The notes: generated by a model not told the origin, from the sequence alone. DNA of 64,000 bases from Meandrina meandrites (GCA_963693305.1 OY855903.1:29710598-29774597); one strand, 5' to 3'. Shown: positions 1-11,337, counted from the stretch's first letter. A program made the numbers and translations.

Positions 1-205
1 TCAAATTTAGCAGAAAAATTGGAGCCCGAGGGGGTGATACAGGGCCCATGTAATATCTCCAATAAAAAAACGATCGAGGAGCTAACTTTAGTATATTTAT
101 CCATAAGTCCACCTAACCTATCTATGGTGTTAGTATGAAGCAAATTGGCCGACCCCCATCTTTGGGCTTTTTTCAATTTTGCCCGGATTTCTCAGACAGA
201 GACTC

Positions 206-922
206 TTAAGAAAACTTACGAATTTCCCATTTCAGTTGATGAAATTTAAGCCTGTCTCTTTTCTTAGCGATAAAATATTGAATGTGTTCAATATATTTAA
301 GCTTAGCTATTAACTGAGGTAAGAGTGGTTTTCTTTTCCTAAACCGATTAGTATGGATTACTTGCTTACCAGCAATGAGAATATGGTTGAGAAGAGTCCA
401 ATGAGGACTTTCTTTTGTGATACCTAGCAGAATTTCGCTATCATTTAACCTAGAAATGGTGATATTAGATTTATTTAACCAGTTAATAGTATGCATCCAG
501 AAATCTTTGGTAACTTTGCAGTGTAAAAACAAATGCTCGAGAGATTCTTCATACTCTCCACAAAACATACATAACGAGGTATCTGTTAGCCTCATTTTAT
601 TCAACAATTTGTTAGTATATATTATACGATTAAGTATTGTAAATTGAAACATTCTTGTTTTAACGTCTAAGGTCACTTTATGTGGTATTAAATAAATCTG
701 TTTCCAGTCCAGATTTTGGTCATCAAATAACGAGTTGTATTTTAATCTTGCAGTAGGATGGACGTGTATTTCCCCTATAAGAATCCAGTATAATCTTTTG
801 CTCGTGAATTCATTTAGCTTAATTTCTTCATTATTACAATTGAGCACAAATTGAGTTAAATCCGAATTTGTGGTGGTATTCTGCTCTAGTACATCAGGGG
901 GTTCTTGCAGTCTTGACAGCCG
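206..922 (-). pseudogene. 3' end of a LINE (non-LTR retrotransposon) ORF2, reverse-transcriptase zinc-binding region
   Basis: On the minus strand an open frame of more than 230 codons ends at 206. It carries the C-terminal zinc knuckle typical of L1/Tx1-like ORF2 proteins (zf-RVT): a C-x2-C pair (CMFCGE) followed by H-x4-C (LEHLFLHCKVTKDFW), after a basic FQFTILNRIIYTNKLL stretch. The tail is rich in K, R, Y and I, as usual after this knuckle. The reverse-transcriptase and endonuclease domains are absent. In-frame codons stop at about 922, where a TAA lies inside a GTTAATTAA repeat, so the copy looks 5'-truncated there, the usual result of incomplete reverse transcription. Bases 1-205 are then its probable 3' UTR. 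Zinc-knuckle LINE end is solid; the exact clade is not determined. Confidence 0.8.
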
Positions 923-1225
923 TTAATTAAACATAGTCGAACATTAAGTCGCAGTATACTGTTACTAAAGATACACGTGTGATATCCATGCATTTACCGC
1001 CAAATGGTTGTCAATTTTATTGTGTACTTCTGTTAAGCGCCCGAAGTTGTTAATGGTAATTTTACTTGTAAAATAAAGTAGTCATTGCTTTCTGTGCGTA
1101 GTAGTGCAATTTTAATCACTGTTTGATGACACACTCAACAGGAGCAATGTCTGCTTATGTAATGTCTTTCGTGACTAACCACAAGTCTTAACATTTGTTA
1201 ATTAAACATAGTCAAACATTTAGTT
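922..1225. repeat. Pair of direct repeats (GTTAATTAAACATAGTC)
   Basis: GTTAATTAAACATAGTC followed by (A/G)AACATT occurs at about 922 and again at about 1198, some 275 bp apart in the same orientation. The first copy abuts the 5' break of the LINE fragment. The unit may be a tandem duplication or two ends of a short element. No coding content is visible between them. Confidence 0.5.
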
Positions 1226-1737
1226 GGTATTCTTTGATGAGACATTATATAACTGATCTTTTCTAGCAATGATATACCACGAGGCTTGCGAAGAAATGAG
1301 AAGATTGCTAACAAAGTGTACATACTTCGAAAATTTGCGCGTGACAGGCCATAGCGTGCGCTTAACCTTTATCATTTTTCTCAATATTCATGCATTGCAT
1401 GCAGCATGTTATTAAAACCCAGGCTTGCCAGGAGCCCGTGTTCATCTTGTAACAAGGACAACAAATGCTTTCTAGGTTGTTTTTAAACAATTCAAAGCGG
1501 AAAATGCTTGCACCACATGCTCTTGACATAGCTGTAATTATCTCATCACTCATTGCTTCACTACATTTCACATTTGTAGACATTTTGAAAATTTCATCGT
1601 CAAGTTATGCATTGGTCAGCGGAATTACAAACAAAAGTGTACAACCCATCGACCGTCTGAGCGAGTGATGTCGCGCTCGTTAACTTAACTCCAATTTTGC
1701 ATTCTACAAAATAGTCGTAAAAAGGAGCTTACTCGTG
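1226..1737. other. No recognisable feature
   Basis: Short open frames occur on both strands but none resembles a known family, and no splice-framed exon stands out. Confidence 0.4.
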
Positions 1738-2545
1738 AAAGAGTGAGGCTCATCGGAAAAAAACAAAGAGAGAAGATACTAGGAGAAAAAAGAGTTGGGC
1801 TATCTCAACACCGCATGGTCAAAAAAGGAGCCGTCGACAAAGTTATGGAGGTTTTGCCGGCTACACCTGAAAAAAAGTAGCAGTTATTTCTACACTGCTG
1901 GAGAGCCCAACTATGCGTGAACATTTGTCGGCAAAGGGTTTAATAAAGACTCCGGAAGAACAGAAAAAAGCTGAAATAAATGAAGCAATAGTGAGTGACG
2001 CGAGGTCGCTCTTAACAGCAATTTAAGGTGCCCGCTCGAATGATAACCGTGCGGCCATGCAGTGTGCAGCATCGCTACTTTGCGGAGAGACAGTTACAAA
2101 GAAAAGGCTACAAAACGATGTTTCTAAAACACGGGAGGCCCCCGAAAGGAGAGCAACGAGAAATGATGTGGTAGAGGCGAGAAACAGTATGCTAGATATA
2201 GTATGCAAGGGATCCACTGTCGCTATTGCCTCCGCTGATGTAGGAGAAGATAACTGTGTTCTCAAGGTTATTTCAGACAATCCAGAAATGTTAACATCGC
2301 GCACCAGAGATGACTTCAATGCCTCCTACCCTGCAGGTGCCACAGTCATCCGAGGGCACTTCTACGAGCGAGTTGACTGCCAGAAATCCTTTCCTGATCG
2401 GTGTTTCCGCTTGATTGCTGATAAAATTGCCGTTGTGTATGCAGCAACAGTCCGCTTTATTTGTTCGGATTTGCTTGCGTACACCGAAAATGGTGCAAAA
2501 CTGTTCACAATGTTAGAGGGGGAGCACGATATTATTGACTCTTGA
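1738..2545 (+). pseudogene. Broken copy of an uncharacterised cnidarian multi-copy gene (C-terminal and linker parts)
   Basis: One forward frame is open from about 1738 to 2545 apart from two stops. It starts with a basic stretch (HRKKTKRED), continues through SPTMREHLSAKGLIKTPEEQ and RSNDNRAAMQCAASLLCGE, and ends in a domain (about 2205-2490) that aligns to the C-terminus of the gene at 24558-25634. Shared blocks include KGSTVAIASAD against KDSVVAVAAED and the ending ATVRFICSDLL against GTVQYICGPLV. The whole central region with the DGCxxQYK motif of that gene is missing, so this is an internally deleted, stop-broken copy. I recognise the pattern from coral gene predictions but know no function. 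A mobile origin is inferred from copy number. Confidence 0.6.
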
Positions 2546-4139
2546 TGGATTTTAAGGAATTTCATAATGACAGCTTGAAAGCCTTATCAGTGCAACCTAC
2601 ACACAATGAAGTTGGAAGATGAAAGGCTTGTCAGGGGCGTAGCAAGGATATCCCAGGGGGAGGGGTTCACACTGTGTCACACTCAGGGTACTTACATAGT
2701 CCACTGCAGATGTTCGGTCCTAAAAAGAGAGTTTGTAACTACCTTACCTAGCACCACAAAAGATTTATGGCATCTCCATTTTTCACATTTTTTCATCACC
2801 TAATTGATAAGGTTTGTATGTTGTTTACTTAAAAAAATTATCTCACAAATGGGGGGTCACGGGCACCCCTGGAACCCCCTCTTCCCCCTCGGCTAGTTCA
2901 AGCTGCAAACAAAGCCCGGGCTTTGTGTTTTGTTTTTCTATTATTACTTTTAGACCAGTCGGCCGGGTGATAGGGAACGAATCATTTTATTTCTCTAATC
3001 CAGATACCATGTTTTCGACTAAACGTCAGTTTTATTTGAAAAATTCATGAAATACATTACATGGATATGTTGAAGTTTCTGAAATAAAAGATAGAGTGAT
3101 TCCACAGCATACACAGTTCACAAATTGGTGTGTGGGTTCCCTCTGACCATTTTGTGTTCTCACCTTCACCGACATTTCATCGTGGAGCAAAACTTTCCAC
3201 CCATCATAACCTCGAAAAACTTGGCAGATAAACTAAGAAACTGATATGCGTTTCATTCTCACCATTTATTCCTTTTTAAACCTTGAAAATTCACCAGAAT
3301 GAGATCGTGCAGGACGAGGAATCATCTCCTTTGATCCCTTTCATCAGCTTGCGATCGCACGCCATTATTACTGAGACCGCAGTTGAAGGGTCCAGCGGTC
3401 TTCGGTGATGTAACCAATTGCGGTACGCAAATTACGCCACGTGACTAGGATCATGTTTTGTCGTTATTCTTTCTGCTTTTTGGCCCCATTGTTTTTTAAT
3501 TCTGTTGTCGGTCGATCATTTGTGAAAATGTGAACACAGGAGATTGAATTATTAATTGCTGCTTTCACTATTTATGTGTTTCGCTTTCAGTATTTATGTA
3601 TTAATTTATAGAGATGAGATTGTGCTGTGTCAAAAGGCAAATAGTGTACTAAAGCTTGTGATTCTTTGAACGGATCAAAGTTCTTGTTTTTGGGATGTGT
3701 ACTGCCTATGGCAGTCATTAGGGAGCTTAAAGATACAGACGTTATTTACAACAGGCTTCGGTGAGTACAACTAAGCTTGTATTTCTCTAATTATAAGCAA
3801 ACTGCAGGCTAGAGATTTGCAGAAAAAAACACTTTGTTCGCACAAACTAGCTGCATTATGTTCGTTAAATAGTTTAGTAAAATCAAAACATAGCATAGCA
3901 TTTTGACATAGCAGTTGTGAAGACGTGAAGTTATCCGATATTTTCCTGTTGCAACTGACTTGAATGCAAGTTCTATTCAAATTTAATATAGGTAATCAGT
4001 TCCTAAGTAATCAGTCTTCTTCTTAACATCAAGAGGTTAAAATTATGTGAAATTTATCAATTCCCATTAACTCATCGCGCACAGTTGCGCATCACATCAA
4101 ATAAAACGAAATGTAAACTGTGATGGCTATAGAAAAGTG
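2546..4139. other. Non-coding stretch without recognisable feature
   Basis: Bases 2640-3050 hold short open frames of biased composition that I do not consider genes. A CpG-rich segment lies near 3290-3440. No repeat or exon could be supported. Confidence 0.4.
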
Positions 4140-4700
4140 TGTAAAATTGTATGTGAACTCTTAATAGTCCAATGTACTGCCAGTATGCAGGTGAAATGTT
4201 TGTAAAGTAAGATGTGAAATATAATTATTATAATTTACCATTATTTGATTAAAAAATTATATGTGAAACCTCTTGTGATTAATGCTGGTGGCATGAGGGT
4301 GAAATATGCATGTTGTACCATGTGAATTTCTACGTACTGTTAAACCTCATTTGAAATGCAGGTGAAAGAAGTGTGAAAGAGCATGTGAGCTTTTCTGATT
4401 CACGTAGAATTTGCAAGTGAAAATTCATGTGAGATGAAGGGTGAAAATTCAGGTGAAAATGCATGTGAAATTATATCAAGATTCACATAGAGTTAACATG
4501 TGAAACCTCATGTGAAATGCTGGTGAAAATATGTGTGAAAGGGTTGACATCATTTCACACAGTTTTCACATGCAATTTCACCATACAAAATTTCACACAT
4601 GTGAAATATGCATGTGAAATACATGTGAAAAACAAGTGAAAAGTGTGTGAAAAGAACGCGATTTTCACACATTTTTTCACAGGGTTTTTCACATACATAC
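4140..4700. repeat. Degenerate GTGAAA repeat array with inverted blocks (foldback-like)
   Basis: More than twenty copies of the core (A/T)GTGAAA, spaced about 10-40 bp, run in the direct orientation from about 4180 to 4545. They switch to TTTCACA between about 4549 and 4600, return to direct (4600-4650), then invert again (4660-4695). Local palindromes such as TTTCACACATGTGAAA result. Short repeats in both orientations at the ends of one unit resemble Foldback-type elements. No coding sequence lies inside. Confidence 0.7.
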
Positions 4701-5595
4701 TCCTGGTAGTGTCAGCCCTCCACTCGTTACATCATCACACATCTCAGCACAAAATCCTGTGAAATCAAGAGATAGACTTCTTCATTTTTCGTTGGCACGG
4801 ATCGATTGATTCGGATGAATATTTAACGAGGCACAGAAAAATTTTTGGCGATGAAAGGTCCCCTGCGAAACAACTAAAGAATTTTTTAAGTCTAAAACCA
4901 CCTCACTTCTCAGCAACTTTGTCGCCGCAACACCCAAGCAGATAATGCAAAACTCACGCTGACAAAGTTTCTGACAAGAAAACTGTTTTAGACTTTCCAC
5001 TTGGATTGATCTGGGTTTTGTAAGACAACGTTCACTCGAGCGCCAAAACAGCGCTATTGTGCAAAACAAAAGTCAGAACAGCCCTCAGTTTTTCGAGAGT
5101 TGCTTTTGATTTGCAGGCACTCAGACTTAATAATGTCCTTCAGCCACCAAGCGGCCGCACTTGTGCTCAGACAATCGATAGGCAAGCAGATTCGTTTTCA
5201 CAAGAAAAACGTCATCTTTTTCTGTCTTTCCTGACATGTTACCACTAGGTCACAATGCAGTTTCCAGTCCTACTCTACTCAGTGTACAAAAGGAAATCGA
5301 TATGCAAACATGACCACGAGTCAAGACAGGTTTTTAAAATGGTTTCTCGCCTGCTGTAGACGCTTACAAAACCGTACAAGGAAAGACTTACACGCGATGC
5401 GTTGGAAAACTGATACAGCTGGCTGACTGTGGAGAACGTAAGCTTGCAAAACGCCGTTTTTTTGCGTGTAAAATTTCTGAGACACGAAGGCAAGGCAATG
5501 ACTTTTAAAAATGGCATCCAGAAGTATTCCTTTAGCTGAGGTGATAGGAAGATGTGTTAGACTGATGATGAAAAGTTGGATGAAAGTGAGGAAAA
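4701..5595. other. No recognisable feature
   Basis: Only short open frames without family resemblance were found on either strand. Confidence 0.4.
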
Positions 5596-5596
5596 G

Positions 5597-6440
5597 ACAT
5601 GAGTGAGGAAAGTGAAGAAGATTTAGATTGTGAGGAACACCTAAATATATTTTGTTTATTTACAGTGGAAAATGACCTTTCAAGATTCAGAAGTCCTTCC
5701 CGCTCCAGAAGTCCTTCACGATCCAGAAGAAATCGTGGAACTGCTTGCTGTGGGGGGTGCAAGAGGACGAAGAGGCTGAGCTCAAGGAAACCATGCATGA
5801 GGGAGAGATGCAAATCAACCACCAATCAACTGGAGCTCTATGTTTAGAGCTACAGAACCTCTTCCTTTCAACCAGCCCCACCCTGGGCTTACAAGTAGGT
5901 TTCACAATGTGCAGGGAAAAGATTATTTTGAACATATATTCAATAATGAAATGTGGGAGATAATAGTGTCTGAAACCAATCGTTATTATGAACAATAAAA
6001 GGCTTCAGACCCAGATCACCACAAAACAGACTGGCACCCTGTGACTAAAGGTGAAGTACAAGCTTTTGTTGGCATGCTTATTCTTATGGGGATTGTTAGA
6101 CTACCACACTTTGAAATGTACTGGGAGTCTGACCAGCTGACTCACCAGAAGAGCATTGCAAATTAGGCATTACTTCCTCTTGGCAGATAATTCAAAGGCA
6201 GCAGCACCAGGAACTGTAGGACATGATAAAATGTTCAGAATCAGGAAGTTCCTAACAATAATAAGTAGAAATGTTGAAAGGGAGTACAGACTGTCAAGAG
6301 ATATTTCTATCGATGAAACTATGGCCCCTCACAAAGAACGTCTCAGTTTCAAACAATATATAAAGAACAAACCCACATGGTGGGGTATAAAACTGTGAGT
6401 TTTGTGTAAGGCTGAGACAGGCTATGTGTACACATGCAAG
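5597..6440 (+). pseudogene. piggyBac transposase fragment (copy 1), broken
   Basis: From 5840 the frame reads FHNVQGKDYFEHIFNNEMW, then ETNRYYEQ, a TAA stop at 5996, and in the same frame DWHPVTKGEVQAFVGMLILM and GIVRLPHFEMYW. This is the N-terminal part of the DDE_Tnp_1_7 (piggyBac) domain. After a frame change the match continues at 6156-6398 with MFRIRKFLTI and SRDISIDETMAPHKERLSF, where the D in SIDE is the first catalytic Asp region, then KNKPTWWGIKL. Resemblance ends near 6440, so the other two catalytic Asp residues and the Cys-rich C-terminus are missing. The segment 5597-5830, with Ser-Arg repeats in one frame and acidic residues in another, is probably the old N-terminus. At least one stop and one frameshift make it non-functional. 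Confidence 0.8.
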
Positions 6441-7290
6441 GTCTTTTAAAATTACTCTTTCGGTGCCATTGTCGAGAAAACTCAACATCCCATTTTGTGA
6501 CAACAATATGATAAACAATCCCAGATTTCCTTATGATACTGCTTTCAATAGGGATGCTTTGATTCATTATTGCTTTGTATACCCTCTTTTAGAATTACAA
6601 AGCGTGACAAGCACAACCTTTTGCCATTTGCAGACAATGGCAGAGTATTCTTTGAGTTCATGTTATAACGCAAAAGGACATGTAAACATGGCATCAAATG
6701 AGTAGTTTATAATTGAAGACTCCTTCTGGAAAGATTTTTGCCGACTTTGGCTGAGAATATAACAGTTCTGGTTTAGGGATCAAGCGATTTCAATGAACAG
6801 ATTGAGTGTTAAGATGCAGCTATTGCAAAACATGCTTGGGAAAGAAGCAATCAGATCTGTCTGTCTGCCTGTCTGGATTCGTTCCCAGGGCGACTTTTCC
6901 TCTCGCTAGCTTGTGTTACAGTTTTACGATTGCCGTTGACGGAATATTAATTTTATTACTTTATTACTAGAAGTAATCAAAGATTATTAGAGACTGTTCG
7001 ATGCCTTCAATTGTGTGAAATATTTTCCTGCGGAATTTTCTCGTGTTATCGCTAGCAAATAGAGCTCTTCTTTATTAACTGCCTTTGTTTGAACTTGGGT
7101 TCCAGGTATGTTGCGTGACAGCTTCAGGTTAAAAATTCATATAACTCATAACAGAAACGTGTAACAGTTACTGATATTTACATTCAAACTCCAAGCATTT
7201 TCACTTTTACTGATGATATTTACAGTGGTATTGGGTGCTATCACTTTCGTGCATTCTATTGTAAGTTGGACGGTGTAATTTTGTTTCTAT
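6441..7290. other. Non-coding stretch between transposase fragments
   Basis: Unrecognised sequence with a few short open frames. I could not identify a piggyBac terminus here. Confidence 0.35.
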
Positions 7291-7299
7291 GGTTCCTTT

Positions 7300-7930
7300 T
7301 TTCTAGAAATGCTTTGATAATGCAGATGCAAAAGTCTCCATTTTCCCTGGCTACAGACGGTTCTAGCGGTAATGGAATGCTCAAAATGAACCCACTTAAA
7401 GTGCGAATTTTTTATATCAACCTCGGAAAAGTGAAGACAAGCCTTCTTGACATGTGTGTCGAAAGGAGGGACAGCGGAGGAACTTCTCACGACTATAGAT
7501 AACTGTATGTCGTCATTTGGAATTCCATGGGATAACTGTGTGGCAGTTGGAGTAGATAATACAAGTGTGAACATCGGAAAAAATAACTCTATCAAGACGA
7601 GTTCTGGAATGAAACAGCTCTGTTTACTTCAATGGTTGTCCATGTCACATTGTGCATAACACAGCTTCCGCAGCTAGTTCAGCGTTCTCCTCTGCAACTG
7701 GTTTTGATGTAGAAGACATGATGGTCGATCGGTTCTCTTGGTTTGATTACTCCACTAAACGAAAGAACAAACTAGCTGAATATGCCGAGTTTTGTGACCA
7801 GGAATATCCAAACTATGAGATCCAGGGTGCCCAGCATAAAGCTTATATGAAAGAAATAAGATTATCTGGTCGCCCAAAGGCAAAAGTTAGTCACCTGAGG
7901 CACCCAGGCACCCTTAGAGCACAGCTCTGA
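7300..7930 (+). pseudogene. N-terminal/central half of a hAT-like (RNase H-fold) transposase-derived gene
   Basis: Three forward segments in three frames join into one familiar protein. 7321-7450 reads KSPFSLATDGSSGNG then KMNPLKVRIF. 7447-7640 reads GTAEELLTTIDNCM then CVAVGVDNTSVNIGKNNSI. 7652-7860 reads HNTASAASSAFS then GFDVEDMMVDRFSWF and STKRKNKLAEYAEFCDQEY. The first LATDGSS Asp and the GVDNTSVN Asp sit where hAT-like families keep RNase H-fold acidic residues. I recognise the arrangement from cnidarian and fish transposon-derived proteins ending in a LTIPHSNAEEERVFS block. That C-terminal block is not here, but a matching half occurs at 15791-16623. Two frameshifts and truncation make this copy dead. 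Confidence 0.65.
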
Positions 7931-8690
7931 ATGAATCAGGCAATGAGGCGATTTCTTCGACTGTTGGCTTGCAAGTTTGTTGCCCCAGTCACTGTTTAAG
8001 CAGCCAAGAAGAACTAATTGATCCTGTAAACCATTTACATGGTAAGGAAATATTTTTAGGGTATCAACTTCTAAAGTGCTTGTTCTTTCTCGCTACCCAA
8101 AAAGGTTTACATTTAATTAATGGCAAATATTTTGTCAACACCATGTCATGCAGTATCATTAGATAAAAGAATAAAAAACATAAAATCTTCTTCGAAAATC
8201 TAATCACATGTACCGTTTTAATTAGCAGAGAAGTTAGCAATGTTACACGTAATACGACATAGACTCTTAACTAAGGATAGATACTTTTACTCTAACTGGC
8301 ATTTAATTCAGACAATTAACTCATTCCTGTCCTATCAAATTACAGTCGAAATTGACCTTTGACCTCCTTTATTTTTTTTCTCAGCTGGGATTTAGAATTG
8401 AGATGAAAGCCATACCTCATTTTAAAGGATATGAAATGGGCTTCCAGAAAAATTTTTTTTTGTCCGAAACAACCCATAATACTTTCGATTACATTAATTT
8501 AATTTACATAAATTAGCATAAATTTGCAAAAAATAATGCACAAAAATAAACAAACTTAAAAATGGTAAAAGTTTGTAAGAAAAGTTTAAAAACAAAAATG
8601 TTTCATAATATATTGGCAAACCATGCAGCAATTTTGGCTAAAAAAGATAAATACTGAAATTTTTGGCAATTTTTTGAATTGACGCAGGTG
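7931..8690. other. AT-rich non-coding stretch
   Basis: Strongly AT-rich with long A and T runs between 8360 and 8690. No gene or repeat structure resolved. Confidence 0.4.
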
Positions 8691-8699
8691 AAACGTGAT

Positions 8700-9105
8700 A
8701 CGTGAAATTCGAGCTTTTTGTTGACACAAAGCTTCAACTCAAATTATCTTTTGATCTGTTGTCCTAAAAACCCTTTTCCTCCGAAAATATCGATCTTACA
8801 AAGCTCAAATATAACCAAGACACTTATTTCAAAGTATCAGCAAGGTTTCGAACGTAAAAAGTGAACTATATAAAGCATATCATTGCGTTTCCGATTATGG
8901 AATTCGAGTTATTTGTTTATATGACGCCGTGCATAAATTACACGGCATTACACTCAGTTATCTTCACATCTGTTGTCCTAAAACCCCTTTTCCTCCAAAA
9001 ATATCGATCTCACAAAGCTCAAATATAACCAAGACATTTATTTCAAAGTATCAACAAGGTTTCGAACGTAAGAAGTCGACTAAATACAGCGTTTCGTTGC
9101 GTATC
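8700..9105. repeat. Two-copy degenerate tandem duplication (unit about 205-210 bp)
   Basis: The block beginning CTGTTGTCCTAAAAACCC and running through ATATCGATC and ACAAAGCTCAAATATAACC to GGTTTCGAACGTAA occurs at about 8756-8860 and again at about 8968-9073. The flanking GAATTCGAG(C/T)T near 8706 and 8901 is also doubled, so the unit extends 50-60 bp upstream. Copies are about 90% alike in the core and diverge outside it. A short open frame over the second copy is not credible as a gene. Confidence 0.7.
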
Positions 9106-9283
9106 AGACCACGCGTGTGGTTTCACTCAGTTTCACTTCGCGTAATGTTTACTCAATTCTTATCCCGATTCGTTGCTAAAATTCGCATCTGACGATCCCA
9201 ATCACTTTCTTCAACACTTGAAATGCCATCGTTGGTGTAATCTTTTTGTTCCAGGAGCTAGAGAACTCTCTCTGGGCTAATAG

Positions 9284-9316
9284 CGATCGATCGCGGCCGA
9301 TCGCGGCCACCGCGCG
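9284..9316. other. CpG-rich palindromic cluster (CGATCGATCGCGGCCGATCG)
   Basis: A 30-bp run of overlapping CGATCG and CGCGGCCG palindromes stands out in otherwise AT-rich sequence. It could be an unmethylated CpG patch or element-end structure; function unknown. Confidence 0.4.
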
Positions 9317-9599
9317 TTGAAATTGAAAAAATCACTGCGTGGGCGTATTCGTCGTGTATGCCACATTCAAGTGTTTCAGCTGAAATTTGCGGAGGGACTG
9401 GGTAATTGTCTTGTCACGCTTTTTGCCAATTTTCGTGGCGATCGGATGTAACGCAAATTTTTGCGAATTTTTTTGGTCATCAGTCTTCAGCGACTGATAT
9501 TTTAAAGGGCGGACGGGAAGGAGTTTAATGGATGTCCTTTTTTGTCTTGTGTTACCTAGTAACACGAGAAGTTGGTGTGGGGAGCTTTTTCTTAGGTTA

Positions 9600-10541
9600 G
9601 TATTTCGTGTAAGATGTCAGGTGCGGTTACGAATTGACAAGTGAACAAGGTTAAGACAATGGATATATATTTATGGTATATTTGTGGTACATTATATGTG
9701 TTTTTGCTCAAAGAAAAGTTTTAAGGTATTTATTTTTAAGGCGGGTGACAAGGTATAGAGTAAATTGTAAATATGGGTACACTATGTTCGGTGTTACACG
9801 GTGGTAGCAGGGTGGTTTTACTTTGTAATACTGACAAAAAATGTGAAGAATGTGATTAACAGATTTTATCGAGGTGAACAAAAAAACAGATGTAGTTTTA
9901 TTGTGTACTGTTTGACTGTGGGGGAGACGTTCGATCAGGGTAATATTTCGTGCAATTTCTTACATAAGGTTTGTGGTTGAGTTTAAAGGAGTAAGAAAAA
10001 GTTTACCAGAAATTTCCACTAGACAGAGTGAACTGTCATCAATTTATGAGTTTATTTTTTGGTATAGTTTGAGGTAGGTTGTTTTTGTTATACTAGATTA
10101 AGTAAACAGAAATTTTTAGATTGAGGGTCGCTGCAAACGGTTTAAATTTAGCATTTTATCTTGCATCGCATACCGTTTATCGGTTGTGGGATGAACTTTC
10201 TTTACTTTAATTTGGTGCTTTGTAAAATGTTTTCTTTTGTATGTGTTGCGTGCTGTTTAGTTGTTTGTCGTTTATCGGTTATGGTATTGTTACCTTCTTT
10301 ACTTTAATTTGGCCCTTTGTAAAATGTTATACTTTTGTATGTGTTGCGTGCTCTTTAGTTGTGTATGGTTTATCGTTCATCGGTTGTGGTATTAACTTTC
10401 TTGTGAAATATCATTTTAGTATGCGCTGAGTGCTGTTTATTGACAGTTGCATTTCATTGTTAAGCTTTCTTGGGTTTTTTTCGAAGCGGGTTGTAGTTGT
10501 TTAATTGTATGTGTAATTTAATAAAAATATAATAAAAAGCG
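9600..10541 (+). other. Leader of the Helitron-like element, with tandem duplication
   Basis: T- and G-rich sequence without open frames of note. From about 10165 to 10440 a unit of about 95-115 bp containing TTTATCGGTTGTGG, ACTTTCTTTACTTTAATTTG and GTGTTGCGTGCTGTTTAG is repeated in two good copies and one decayed copy. Its position just upstream of the Cys-rich and OTU frames suggests a 5' leader, but the true 5' end of the element was not located. Confidence 0.4.
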
Positions 10542-10700
10542 ATGAATAGGATCGTTATTTGTCAGATTTGTCAGAATTGTCAGCAGAAATGTTGTTGCTG
10601 TAAGAAATGTTTTGATTTTGAAATAGATGAGGTTAACTCGTTGTCTTATGAGAGTAAAGTTAATGGCTTTGGTTGTGATAAATGCTGTTGTCATCGGTGA
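10542..10700 (+). CDS. Small Cys-rich ORF (52 aa) upstream of the OTU/Helitron frames
   Basis: ATG at 10542 to TGA at 10698-10700. It encodes a short protein with a dense Cys cluster at residues 7-23 (CQICQNCQQKCCCCKKC) and a second group near the C-terminus (CDKCCCH). Paired Cys spacing suggests zinc binding. It lies about 370 bp upstream of the OTU-encoding frame on the same strand, so it may be the N-terminal zinc-finger piece of the Helitron polyprotein, now separated by stops, or a leader peptide. I do not recognise it. It is short and could be chance, though Cys density this high is rare by chance. Confidence 0.35.
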   Translation: MNRIVICQICQNCQQKCCCCKKCFDFEIDEVNSLSYESKVNGFGCDKCCCHR

Positions 10701-11070
10701 AGAGTCTTAAAAAGAATCAGCAAGAAAAGAGACAGAGCTCCATCTAGAATTTGCTTTAAGAAAATCCATAGCTTATTTCATAAAAAGAGGTGCAATTAAA
10801 CAGAGTTTAAAGAATTATAATCGACAGAATGTTCCTCGTTCTTCGCACTTGAGGAGTTTTCTTCGTGCGAATGTACGTATCGATGTATTGAATCGTGTTG
10901 AGTATGTGTGCTTTTGGTAATTTAAATTTAAATTGAAGGTGATTAATACATCTGCTTTTTACAGTGGTCAGGGTTTTTCCATTTCGAGTGGCATTTCAAG
11001 TAGCAATCGAAAATATCGAATTTGGAAAGGCGTTAGATTTACTTGATGTTGGAGGAATGCATTTCGTTTT

Positions 11071-11337
11071 TTGAGAGTTAGTTTTTGTAAGCAATTTTTT
11101 GTAGTGTATAAAATGTTATTGCTTTGTGGTGATATTGAAAGAAATCCTGGTCCTTTTGATAATTTTCATGAAAACGTAATTGTGAACCACGTTGAAAGGT
11201 GTTATTGTAGTTCACTACTTAGAAATAGATTACGTGCAATTGGTCTTGTTCCTTTTGATTGTGGTGGGGATGGCGATTGCTTTTTTCGTAGTGTTAGTCA
11301 TCAGTTATTTGGTTCGGCAACAAATGTGGGACAATGA
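11071..11337 (+). pseudogene. 2A-like peptide plus start of an OTU-family cysteine protease (Helitron accessory domain), truncated
   Basis: The frame reads a hydrophobic lead-in, then GDIERNPGP at 11128-11154, which fits the ribosome-skipping 2A consensus D-(V/I)-E-x-N-P-G-P. About 100 nt later comes FDCGGDGDCFFRSVSHQL (11254-11307), the catalytic-Cys signature of OTU deubiquitinase-like proteases (D-x-x-GDGDCFFR). The frame stops at 11335. The rest of the OTU fold, including the catalytic His, is not seen, so the domain is broken or deleted. OTU proteases are known accessories of some animal Helitrons, and the DUF6570 and Helitron N-terminal pieces follow directly. ATG choice is uncertain: 11113 (Met before LLLCGD) is a plausible internal start. 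Confidence 0.7.

Noticed and set aside
4140..4700. CRISPR-like repeat array
   Set aside because: Units are 6-8 bp, irregularly spaced and in both orientations, in a eukaryotic genome.
5599..5847. SR-repeat splicing-factor-like peptide (RSPSRSRSPSRSRR)
   Set aside because: It is a short direct nucleotide repeat (AGAAGTCCTTC...) read in one frame of the piggyBac N-terminus; it ends at once and has no RNA-binding domain.
9332..9565. Basic 77-residue minus-strand ORF
   Set aside because: No family resemblance and no splice signals; likely chance.
10241..10429. Hydrophobic 62-residue frame that looks like a membrane protein
   Set aside because: It is the translation of a degenerate tandem duplication in T-rich leader sequence.
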